The notes beneath the pieces are model-generated. The model did not search any database, had not been told where the DNA came from, and worked only from the letters and a program-made list of their open reading frames with translations. Below are positions 15,055 through 21,768 of a stretch of DNA of 23,457 nt, in pieces. The translations under genes and the position numbers were made by a program. The DNA comes from JBJEFI01 sp051873875 (GTDB lineage: Bacteria > Bacillota > Bacilli > Bacillales > Bacillaceae_G): assembly GCA_051873875.1 (NCBI GenBank), contig JBJEFI010000169.1, positions 1-23,457 of the forward strand. The letters are read 5' to 3'. Every line of letters starts with the position of its first letter. Position 1 is the first letter of the stretch.

Positions 15055-16187
15055 CACTTATTCTGACGCTCCCTCATCTTTGCAATCCATGTTCCTCCGT
15101 AGGCAACTACACCAGCTAAAATGGTTGCACGAATAAACATGCTTATTGGTCCTAATCCAATGGAAAAAACGACATTACTTGTTGTTCCAACTCCAGATTC
15201 AATTGTTTCAAAGCTAAACTTAGTCACAACACTTAACATCGCCATAAACACACCGTAACATAGACTAAAAATTAGTACATGTTGTACAACATTTTCACCT
15301 TGTTGAGCGATTCGATAACCTGACCATAAAAACAGTAGCAAAAGAATAAGAACGCCTAACCATAAGTACAAATTAAACGTTGACATATTTATCCCATTAA
15401 AAAAAGCTTGATTTCTAACAGCTTCTCCTTTAAGGCTAAAGCCCGATAACAGGCCATATTCAATCGTTCCTAACTCTGTATTCCTACCTGTTGTAAAGCC
15501 CACCTTACCGAAGTGTAGTAAGCCAAATATATATTGACTAATTTGGAGAACAATTGATGCAATATAGAGAATACTATCCTTAAATGTTTCCATTACACTA
15601 CGAAAAGGAGTAAAAAATGATAATACATCTTTAAAATCGTTTAATTTAATTACTACATAGGCAAACAGACTCACAAACACAAAAATACTTCCACGAATGA
15701 CGGTAGCAAATGCTTGATGAATCGCTTCTCCATATGGAATCATATGGACTAAATGTCCAGTTGACTTTCGAAAATTAATAGAAAATAAATAGCCGACTCC
15801 ATGAAAAAGAAACGCAAGGAAAAAGGTAGTAATTAACGTACCGAAGAAAGGATAAGACACACTTAATACAGCACTAACCCCTTCAACTTTTTCCTTGTAA
15901 GAAATACCGGCAAATAAAGAAAAGACCGCCATTATAATTCCATATAACAAAGAAAAAACACCATTTACATATAAGAAATTAGCCTCTTCTGTTTTATATT
16001 TTCTACCCTGTATAATTCCAGCAATAACTAAAATAATGGCTGTACTAATAGCTGAAAATAAAAAGACATTATGTAAGGAAAAACCATTTTCAATTGATTT
16101 ACCATCCCCATTTAACTTTGTCTCGATAATAGGAGCTTGTAAGTTAGCAAGCATTATTCCATCACTTACACCAAATAATTTCTTCAT
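15054..16187 (-). CDS. Polytopic membrane protein, probably the frameshifted C-terminal part of the preceding zinc-ribbon gene
   Basis: 377 residues with about eight hydrophobic helices (for example NVFLFSAISTAIILVIAG, LILLLLFLWSGYRIA, MFIRATILAGVVAYGG). The first ATG at 16187 has no Shine-Dalgarno. The same frame stays open for about 75 bp further upstream, reading FKDLLESGIDSDLPEMKKLF, and runs across the end of the 16204-16629 gene in another frame. I therefore think both are pieces of one gene (15054-16629) encoding a zinc ribbon, one helix, a short outside segment, and an eight-helix domain. No known transporter motif was recognised. It overlaps the TcaA-like start. Confidence 0.7.
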   Translation of the reverse strand: MKKLFGVSDGIMLANLQAPIIETKLNGDGKSIENGFSLHNVFLFSAISTAIILVIAGIIQGRKYKTEEANFLYVNGVFSLLYGIIMAVFSLFAGISYKEKVEGVSAVLSVSYPFFGTLITTFFLAFLFHGVGYLFSINFRKSTGHLVHMIPYGEAIHQAFATVIRGSIFVFVSLFAYVVIKLNDFKDVLSFFTPFRSVMETFKDSILYIASIVLQISQYIFGLLHFGKVGFTTGRNTELGTIEYGLLSGFSLKGEAVRNQAFFNGINMSTFNLYLWLGVLILLLLFLWSGYRIAQQGENVVQHVLIFSLCYGVFMAMLSVVTKFSFETIESGVGTTSNVVFSIGLGPISMFIRATILAGVVAYGGTWIAKMRERQNK

Positions 16188-16203
16188 CTCTGGTAAATCC
16201 GAA

Positions 16204-16629
16204 TCAATTCCAGATTCTAAAAGATCTTTGAAGACTATTAGAAGATACCCCGAAAGATTCCTCTACTATTTTTTCATATCCTTTAATTGAAAAGAAAGAG
16301 TAAATGATTAATAAGAAAAAAACCATAATTAATGGAACAATCGCACGTTTAACATACATAGACGAAAATATATCCATTGAAAAAGAAAATTGCTTTATAC
16401 TTACACTCTTTGTTATATTTCCTTTTTCTTTTCGTTCATATTGCAGTAAATAACTACCGCAGTCCATACAATAACTTTGGCTACTCGTTACGTTTCCACC
16501 ACACGCTTGACAAAACTTATATACCTGTCCTTTCTGAAATAAAGCACTTCCCCTTTTTAACGCTGCCCCATCATGTTTGCAGTATATAGCTGTATGTTCA
16601 TTTTCTTCTCCACATGCTTTACAATACAT
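16204..16629 (-). CDS. Double zinc-ribbon protein with one membrane helix, probably the N-terminal part of a frameshifted gene
   Basis: 141 residues. Zinc ribbon 1 is CKACG ... CKHDG (residues 3-20), where the fourth cysteine is replaced by Asp. Zinc ribbon 2 is complete (CQACG ... CMDCG, about residues 39-57). One helix follows (about residues 92-115, AIVPLIMVFFLLIIYSFFSI), then a short outside segment ending abruptly SLQRSFRIWN. The ATG has GGGGAG 7 nt upstream and lies 4 nt after the stop of the coiled-coil gene. Skipping one base near CAAAG at about 16226-16230 would join it to the membrane domain downstream, so I suspect a one-base insertion, a two-base loss or a sequencing error. Confidence 0.75.
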   Translation of the reverse strand: MYCKACGEENEHTAIYCKHDGAALKRGSALFQKGQVYKFCQACGGNVTSSQSYCMDCGSYLLQYERKEKGNITKSVSIKQFSFSMDIFSSMYVKRAIVPLIMVFFLLIIYSFFSIKGYEKIVEESFGVSSNSLQRSFRIWN

Positions 16630-16633
16630 CTTC

Positions 16634-17122
16634 TCACTCCCCTAACTGATTTCCACAGCATTGACAATATGTCGTATCTTTTTGTACCTCTTGCTCACAT
16701 ATCCGACAAACTACAAGCCCATATACTTCTTTTTGTTGACTATTCTCAATTAAATGACCACAAGAACCACAAAATTTATCTTCTGGCAAAACCTCTTCTC
16801 CACACCCTGAGCAAACGTGATTTTCTTCTTTCGCACTTAATTGAGCAATTATTTTTTCGGCTTTATAAATGTTAATATCATACTCTATAACTTTTTTAGC
16901 TATGTCTTTTAATTGCTCATCTTGTAGTTCTCCCGCTCGGAATTTTTTGTATACAAATTCCCCAAGCTGTATCATAACGGTTGTACGTTTATCTACATTT
17001 TCATTTATCGTCCTCTTATATTGATTAACCTCTTGTGCAGTTTGTAATTTAGCCTTACTTTTCTGTAAAGAATCTTGAATCTTATTTAATCCCCCACCTA
17101 ATTTAGTCTGTAACTCACTCAT
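16634..17122 (-). CDS. Coiled-coil protein with two C-terminal zinc ribbons
   Basis: A 162-residue soluble protein without signal peptide or membrane helix. Residues 1-95 are a long amphipathic, probably coiled-coil region (GLNKIQDSLQKSKAKLQTAQE ... IAKKVIEYDINIYKAEKI). Two four-cysteine zinc ribbons follow: CSGCG ... CGSCG and CRICE ... CQCCG. It would sit in the cytosol, where it could contact the zinc ribbons of the membrane proteins encoded on either side; that is inference from context. GAGGAGG lies 7 nt before the ATG. It is 12 nt after the amidase gene and 4 nt before the next start, so cotranscription is likely. I do not recognise a characterised family. Confidence 0.82.
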   Translation of the reverse strand: MSELQTKLGGGLNKIQDSLQKSKAKLQTAQEVNQYKRTINENVDKRTTVMIQLGEFVYKKFRAGELQDEQLKDIAKKVIEYDINIYKAEKIIAQLSAKEENHVCSGCGEEVLPEDKFCGSCGHLIENSQQKEVYGLVVCRICEQEVQKDTTYCQCCGNQLGE

Positions 17123-17134
17123 CTCAATTCCTCC

Positions 17135-17902
17135 TCAATTTATAATTTGTTTAACACCTAATGAAATAGCTTCTGCAATCCGAGAATGGTTTTCATTATT
17201 ACTTAAAAAACGATCCTCTTGTGGATTAGATAAAAAGCCCATTTCAATTAAGACCGTTGGAACCTTTGACCAATTAAATCCTGTTAAATCACTTCGATAT
17301 ACAATTCCTCGATTAACAATACCTAATTCCTTACAATATGTATTCAATATCGCCTCTCCATATACACGACTGATTTCACTATACGATTTTGTAAACTTAT
17401 TGGCTGCTGGTACAAGGATAGATGCTCCTCTTACTCCCTCAGTTGAACTATCACAGTGTAAACGAATAACTAAATCTGCCTTAGCTTCATTCCCAATTTC
17501 TGCTCTTTCAATGTTACTAAGGGACGTATCTACTGTCGTCTTCGTCATCACAACATCATATCCCTCATGCTGTAAATATTCTCTTAACAATAGACCAATA
17601 TTTAACACAATCTCATACTCTGGCGTATTAGTAACAATACCTGTGGCACCTTGTACATCTTTTGCCTTCATTATTGTACTCTCTGGACTCACTGGTTCTT
17701 TCTCCAAATTTCCAATAGAGGAATGGCCAGGGTCAATAACAATCTTTTTCTTAAATTGTTGTTGAATAGGTAAGACCTTCTTTTCAAATGGATTAATTTC
17801 AACCGTATTAGCAGATAACAAAGAAATATCTTTTTTTTGTTTAGAAATAGAACAGCCACTCAATCCAATTAATAAAATCAATAAAAGAATACATTTTTTC
17901 AT
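17135..17902 (-). CDS. N-acetylmuramoyl-L-alanine amidase lipoprotein (Amidase_3)
   Basis: 255 residues. A lipoprotein signal peptide (MKKCILLLILLIGLSGC) places Cys17 at the outer face of the membrane. The zinc-dependent Amidase_3 domain begins at KIVIDPGH (zinc ligand His60) and shows the second ligand Glu in TPEYEIVLNIGLLL, the third in VIRLHCDSS, and the catalytic Glu in VPTVLIEMGFLSNPQEDRFL. Such enzymes cut the bond between N-acetylmuramic acid and the stem peptide. There is no wall-binding repeat, so tethering is by the lipid. An insert of about 30 residues after DPGH (PVSPESTIMKAKDVQGATG) lengthens the usual first loop. The ATG has AGGAG 6 nt upstream and follows the YARHG gene stop by 3 nt. 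It is the only member of the cluster without a zinc ribbon. Confidence 0.92.
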   Translation of the reverse strand: MKKCILLLILLIGLSGCSISKQKKDISLLSANTVEINPFEKKVLPIQQQFKKKIVIDPGHSSIGNLEKEPVSPESTIMKAKDVQGATGIVTNTPEYEIVLNIGLLLREYLQHEGYDVVMTKTTVDTSLSNIERAEIGNEAKADLVIRLHCDSSTEGVRGASILVPAANKFTKSYSEISRVYGEAILNTYCKELGIVNRGIVYRSDLTGFNWSKVPTVLIEMGFLSNPQEDRFLSNNENHSRIAEAISLGVKQIIN

Positions 17903-17905
17903 CCC

Positions 17906-18772
17906 TTACTCCTGATTACCTTCTAATTTTTTTATTAAATTTATATTTGATCGTTCTACTTCATTTAATTCGCTATCATTACCTTTAAAAGTGGCATTTG
18001 GACGATACCAAGGCTTACTCGCAAAATAACGCTGGTATTCTTCCTTTGTAAATACATAACCATGTCGAGCAAAAATTTCATTACGAATGAGTGCTAATTC
18101 TTTTTGGCTATACTTTGCTAAATCTGATTCTTTTAAATACACTCGACTGCTATTTTCTACAATATACGCTTGCTCTTCTTGTGGTATAGTCGTAGCTGTG
18201 GAGGCGCTTGACTCATCTTCACTTCCTGTTAAATTTGCTTGTAATTCGGAGATGTATGATACTGTTTGAATGTTATAACCATGTATTTGGGCATTTGTTA
18301 ACAAACGCATTGCTTTTTCAAAAAAACCCTTTTCGAAAGCCACCTTTGCTTTCTCTATATACACCTGTTGATAAAATTCATTAACTTCTTCTTCTGTTAA
18401 AATATTTTTAATGTTCTGTATTTTACCCTCAAAATCATCCACTTGTTTCAATAAAAGCAGAAGTTTATCCTTCACTTTATCCTCTTTCTTCTTACTTAAT
18501 GCGTTTGTATAATATGTAATCTTCCTATCATACTCTGCCGCATTATCCCCTTTATATATATAATATGAATAGCTAATAGTGTCTTTAAGTAGGAAAATAC
18601 TAATTATGCAGGCACCTCCTATTAGGAGTAAACGCGAAAAAATTCTTTTTTGTGAAACATGATGAATCCGTTCCATCCGTTCTCTTTTTTGTTGATTAAC
18701 CAATGCACCACATTTAGTGCAAAACTTCTTTTCAATATCCAACTCTATTCCACATTTATTGCAATACTTCAA
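17906..18772 (-). CDS. Zinc-ribbon membrane protein with C-terminal YARHG domain
   Basis: 288 residues. An N-terminal zinc ribbon (CNKCG ... CTKCG, residues 4-22) faces the cytosol, then one helix (about residues 48-66). The outer part has a helical stretch (about residues 80-175), a Ser/Thr-rich linker (SEDESSASTATTIPQEE), and a YARHG domain at the C-terminus (ELALIRNEIFARHGYVF ... YFASKPWYRPN ... DSELNEVERSNINLIKK). YARHG is an extracellular domain found beside peptidases and wall proteins; its ligand is unknown to me. The start is TTG: AAAGGAG is 8 nt upstream, and the nearby ATG is out of frame and closes after seven codons. It is the first gene of the cluster, with a candidate promoter at 18813-18820. 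Confidence 0.85.
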   Translation of the reverse strand: MKYCNKCGIELDIEKKFCTKCGALVNQQKRERMERIHHVSQKRIFSRLLLIGGACIISIFLLKDTISYSYYIYKGDNAAEYDRKITYYTNALSKKKEDKVKDKLLLLLKQVDDFEGKIQNIKNILTEEEVNEFYQQVYIEKAKVAFEKGFFEKAMRLLTNAQIHGYNIQTVSYISELQANLTGSEDESSASTATTIPQEEQAYIVENSSRVYLKESDLAKYSQKELALIRNEIFARHGYVFTKEEYQRYFASKPWYRPNATFKGNDSELNEVERSNINLIKKLEGNQE

Positions 18773-18812
18773 TAGTCATTCTCCTTTCTTATTTTCTTGA
18801 AATTTGTGCTAA

Positions 18813-18820
18813 ATAGTACA
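18813..18820 (-). promoter_or_regulatory. Extended -10 candidate for the zinc-ribbon cluster
   Basis: The minus strand reads TGTACTAT (18820-18813), with TACTAT as -10 directly after TG. It lies about 41 nt upstream of the TTG start and just after the yhaR terminator; no -35 is visible. Confidence 0.35.
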
Positions 18821-18832
18821 TAAATGCTAAAT

Positions 18833-18879
18833 AAAAAAAGTGACATAAATCCGATTGAACATCGAAATCATGCCACTTT
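18833..18879 (-). terminator. Intrinsic terminator of yhaR
   Basis: On the minus strand AAAGTGGCAT (18879-18870) pairs with ATGTCACTTT (18846-18837) with one G-U, and an inner CGAT/ATCG stem lies between. Seven T follow (18839-18833). It isolates yhaR from the zinc-ribbon cluster. Confidence 0.85.
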
Positions 18880-18982
18880 AAAGACAGTCTACTTGTCTAC
18901 TTGACAAAGATTAGTTCAATACTACACTTACCTTCTAGGTACTTTCGTATTTTTTTGAACTCTCTAAGCTGTTGATATTTTT

Positions 18983-19768
18983 TTATTTTCCTTCAAATTT
19001 TGGTAATCGTTTTTGTAAAAAAGCTGTAATGCCTTCTTTATGGTCCCCACTAACTCGCATTTTAGCTTGTCCTTGTTTTTCTAATGCTAATATTTTTTCT
19101 AATTTTTCTACACCTAATGTAGAATAAATCTTTTTCGTCTCAATCATTGCTAATAAAGGTTTATGTAGCAATCCATTTGCAAATTTAGCTGTATAGCCAT
19201 GAACATCTTCTACTACTTCATCAACTAAGCCAATTTGGGCCGCTTCTTCTCCATTAAGTCGTTTGCCTTCCCATATTAATTGTTTCGCTTTATCCTCACC
19301 AACGCGTTTCTCCATAAAGAAATGCCCTGCACCATCTGGAATTAATCCAATACCGATAAAGTTCATAGCGATTACAGCATCCTGTTGTGCAAACACATAG
19401 TCACTTGCTAATCCAATACTTAAGCCAAGCCCTGCTGCTGCACCATGAATGCTACTAATGACGATTTTTGGCATCGTATAAAGGGTTGTGACAACTTCCC
19501 CAATTGTATCCATAATTGCTGGTAATGCATCTTGGTTATCTAGTGTTAACATTGATTTAATATCTCCACCAGATGAAAAACCTCGACCACTTCCCTTTAA
19601 AATAACAACTAGTGCATCACTATTTTTTACTTCTTGTAATTTAGCTGCAAGCTCTTCTAATGTAACTAAATCTAATGCATTTAACACTTCCGCACGATTA
19701 AGCGTAATTGTCGCAATTTTATTTTCGTACGCCACAATAACATTACTTGTTGAACTAGAAACTGACAT
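18983..19768 (-). CDS. yhaR: Enoyl-CoA hydratase/isomerase family protein (YhaR)
   Basis: A 261-residue crotonase-fold protein. The oxyanion-hole and CoA regions are present: GSGRGFSSGGDIKSM and SSIHGAAAGLGLSIGLASDYVF. The C-terminal KLNGEEAAQIGLVDEVVE-type helix is typical. The two catalytic glutamates of classical hydratases appear replaced by Ser (in GLSIGLAS) and Phe (in MNFIGIGL), while an Asp occurs in GLIPDGAGH, a position reminiscent of PaaG-type isomerases. A hydratase reaction is thus doubtful; isomerase or other CoA chemistry is possible. The ATG at 19768 has GGGAGGGGA 7 nt upstream; a longer reading to 19819 is less likely. Its promoter may lie inside a bcr1-like repeat. Confidence 0.88.
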   Translation of the reverse strand: MSVSSSTSNVIVAYENKIATITLNRAEVLNALDLVTLEELAAKLQEVKNSDALVVILKGSGRGFSSGGDIKSMLTLDNQDALPAIMDTIGEVVTTLYTMPKIVISSIHGAAAGLGLSIGLASDYVFAQQDAVIAMNFIGIGLIPDGAGHFFMEKRVGEDKAKQLIWEGKRLNGEEAAQIGLVDEVVEDVHGYTAKFANGLLHKPLLAMIETKKIYSTLGVEKLEKILALEKQGQAKMRVSGDHKEGITAFLQKRLPKFEGK

Positions 19769-19785
19769 AAAAAAATCCCCTCCCA

Positions 19786-19938
19786 TGTATCCCATCCTAA
19801 CTGACAGCAAGTCTCCCACTTCAAAATTATATCATCACAAAAATTAAATAGAAGATAAGTGTCAATATGGACCCGATTCGTTCAACTAACCATCAGCGGA
19901 GAATAAAAGATAGCCACTAATAGAAGTTTCACTATTAT
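19786..19938. repeat. bcr1-like dispersed repeat, copy 2
   Basis: Shares with copies 1 and 3 the left-end CTAACTGACAG, the stem TGACA/TGTCA, the block CGTTCAACTAACCATCAG (19879-19896) and GAAGTTTCACTATTAT at the right. The ends (TGTAT and TATTAT) are degenerate. Its left end lies one base from the yhaR ribosome site (19776-19784). Confidence 0.7.
19826..19834 (-). promoter_or_regulatory. Extended -10 promoter candidate for yhaR, inside repeat copy 2
   Basis: The minus strand reads TGATATAAT, a perfect extended -10 (TGnTATAAT), about 58 nt upstream of the yhaR ATG. The corresponding part of copy 3 does not contain it. Confidence 0.5.
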
Positions 19939-19986
19939 TAATTCATGATAAGGGAGGAAAATTCCTTCTTTTCAAGGAAACCCATA

Positions 19987-20064
19987 GGCGGTCCTTCCAA
20001 CTATTCCATAGCGATAGCATAGGATAGTTGAAGGAGTCTCTCAACTCGTGTTGGCACATCCGTC
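19987..20064. repeat. Structured TAGCRAWAGCA repeat, copy C
   Basis: GGCGG (19987-19991) pairs with CCGTC (20060-20064, one G-U). Hairpin 1 pairs CCTTCCAACTATTCC (19993-20007) with GGATAGTTGAAGG (20022-20034), with two single-base bulges and GCGATAGC at the apex. Hairpin 2 is CAAC-TCGT-GTTG (20042-20053). It follows the hemZ stop codon by about 100 bp. Confidence 0.65.
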
Positions 20065-20163
20065 ACAAAAATTCTGTACTTAGACTAGTGAAACATCCCG
20101 AGAGAGACAGCGAAAAAACACAGACTATAATAAGGAAAACAAAACGAGTTCCTTTGAAGAAAA

Positions 20164-21657
20164 TTATTGATAGAGTGCTCGTAATAATTCTATCTTTTCT
20201 TTCGTATAAGCCTCGTAACTCTCGTTATACGCTTTTGGTTCCTTTGGATTTGCATAGCGAGTGATGACACCTGTTTTTGGGTCTACAAATTTACTAGAAG
20301 CTCCACAGCCAAGTCCAATAATCGTTTGCATTTCTTCCATAATCATAATGTTATAAATGCTCTCCTGGTTCGGTAACGAATAGCCTACGTTTTCTAAATT
20401 ACCTAAAATATTTTTTTGACGATATAAATAATACGGTGTATAACCATTTGCTTCTGTCCAGCTCGTTGTCATATTCATCATTTCTTCTACTTCATCTCGA
20501 TCGGCTACTTTATATCGATTTTTATTTTGTGTCATTTGCGACGCTCGTTTAAAAGAAAGAGTATGAACGGTTAATGATTCTGGCATTAATTTTTTTGTTT
20601 CGTCTAATGTTTCTTGAAAAATGTCCACACCTTCACCAGGCAAACCAATGATTAAATCCATATTAATATTGTTCATGCCCATTTCACGAGCTAAGTGGAA
20701 TTTTTCAATCGTTTCCTCGACTGTATGATGACGTCCAATTGCCTTTAATGTAGCTTGGTTATAGGATTGAGGGTTAATCGAAATACGATCAATATTCCAT
20801 TTCTTTAACACATCTATTTTTTCCTTTGTAATCGTATCAGGTCGTCCAGCCTCCACCGTTACTTCTCGTACTTTGTCTACATTTGGGAAAGAACGATACA
20901 TTTCTTCATATAAGCTATCCATTTCTTCTGCAGTAATACTCGTTGGTGTTCCACCACCATAATAAATCGTCGTAATGCCAATTCCCATTTCTTTTAATAA
21001 AGCCCCTACTTGCTGAATTTCATAATGAAGACCTTCTAAAAAAGCATTAACAGAACCTTGTCGCCCATTAATTGCGTAAGCTGGGAATGTACAATAAGCA
21101 CATTTGGTTGGGCAAAATGGAATGCCAATGTAAATACTTACTTCATGTTTTAAATCGTATAAATCAGGGACAACTGCTAATTGACGATCAACAATTCGCT
21201 GCATTAATTCAATTTTTTCATCACAAATAACATACTCATCTTGTAAAATGGTGTGTATTTCTTCTTTACTTAGCCCTTCCTGACGCTTTTTATGAACAAG
21301 CTTTGTAGGACGAATACCAGTTAATACGCCCCACTTTTGCACCATTCCTGTCGCTTCACTAAATAAGTGTAAAATAACATAAGAAAGCAATCTTTTTAAT
21401 TGTTTAAACTGTTCTTTTTCACTCTGAGTAGCTAATTTTTCTTTAGATGCTGTATACGTATAAGGGGTTTCTTCCTTCCCCTGCAATTGCCCTTCAATCG
21501 TAAATTGGTGATCTTCTTGAATAGAAAGATGCAATGTCCAATCATGCTCCTTCTCCACATCATAAAACACATTACATTCTTCAAAAAATAAATTACCAAT
21601 CAATTGAATAGGACGAATAAATCGTTCCTCTTTTGTTCCCGTTACTGCTATTTTCAT
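20164..21657 (-). CDS. hemZ: HemZ, radical SAM coproporphyrinogen III oxidase-like protein
   Basis: 497 residues. An N-terminal domain of about 160 residues, distinctive of HemZ rather than HemN, precedes the radical SAM core: IPFCPTKCAYCTFPAY (about residues 178-193) holds the CxxxCxxC cluster ligands, then YYGGGTPTS and the SAM-binding TVEAGRPDTI, INPQSYNQATLKAIGR and NMDLIIGLPGE segments. The HemN C-terminal domain follows (YYLYRQKNILGNLENVGYS). B. subtilis HemZ is annotated as an oxygen-independent coproporphyrinogen dehydrogenase, induced at low oxygen; Bacilli mainly make haem through coproporphyrin, so its exact role is uncertain. AAGGAG lies about 10 nt before the ATG. No sharp terminator follows; a structured repeat lies downstream. 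Confidence 0.94.
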   Translation of the reverse strand: MKIAVTGTKEERFIRPIQLIGNLFFEECNVFYDVEKEHDWTLHLSIQEDHQFTIEGQLQGKEETPYTYTASKEKLATQSEKEQFKQLKRLLSYVILHLFSEATGMVQKWGVLTGIRPTKLVHKKRQEGLSKEEIHTILQDEYVICDEKIELMQRIVDRQLAVVPDLYDLKHEVSIYIGIPFCPTKCAYCTFPAYAINGRQGSVNAFLEGLHYEIQQVGALLKEMGIGITTIYYGGGTPTSITAEEMDSLYEEMYRSFPNVDKVREVTVEAGRPDTITKEKIDVLKKWNIDRISINPQSYNQATLKAIGRHHTVEETIEKFHLAREMGMNNINMDLIIGLPGEGVDIFQETLDETKKLMPESLTVHTLSFKRASQMTQNKNRYKVADRDEVEEMMNMTTSWTEANGYTPYYLYRQKNILGNLENVGYSLPNQESIYNIMIMEEMQTIIGLGCGASSKFVDPKTGVITRYANPKEPKAYNESYEAYTKEKIELLRALYQ

Positions 21658-21694
21658 CTATATTAATCTCCTTTTTGTACAAGTAAGCAGTATT

Positions 21695-21723
21695 AGTTTA
21701 CTGTATGCGTACACCTTTTTCAA
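21695..21723 (-). promoter_or_regulatory. Possible sigma-A promoter of hemZ
   Basis: TTGAAA (21723-21718) and TAAACT (21700-21695) are 17 nt apart. An inverted repeat CAGTA/TACTG overlaps the -10 region and could be an operator, but this is speculative. Confidence 0.4.
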
Positions 21724-21732
21724 ACAATGCAC

Positions 21733-21762
21733 AAAAAGAGAATGGAACATTTTCCATTCTCT
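21733..21762 (-). terminator. Intrinsic terminator of the HAD-like gene
   Basis: On the minus strand AGAGAATGGAA (21762-21752) pairs perfectly with TTCCATTCTCT (21747-21737), with a 4-nt loop and a T-run (21737-21733). Confidence 0.9.
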
Positions 21763-21768
21763 AGTTTC

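Noticed and set aside
16204..16260. Programmed +1 frameshift like that of prfB
   Set aside because: There is no slippery CTTTGA-type stop and no internal Shine-Dalgarno at the expected place; a mutation or sequencing error is simpler.
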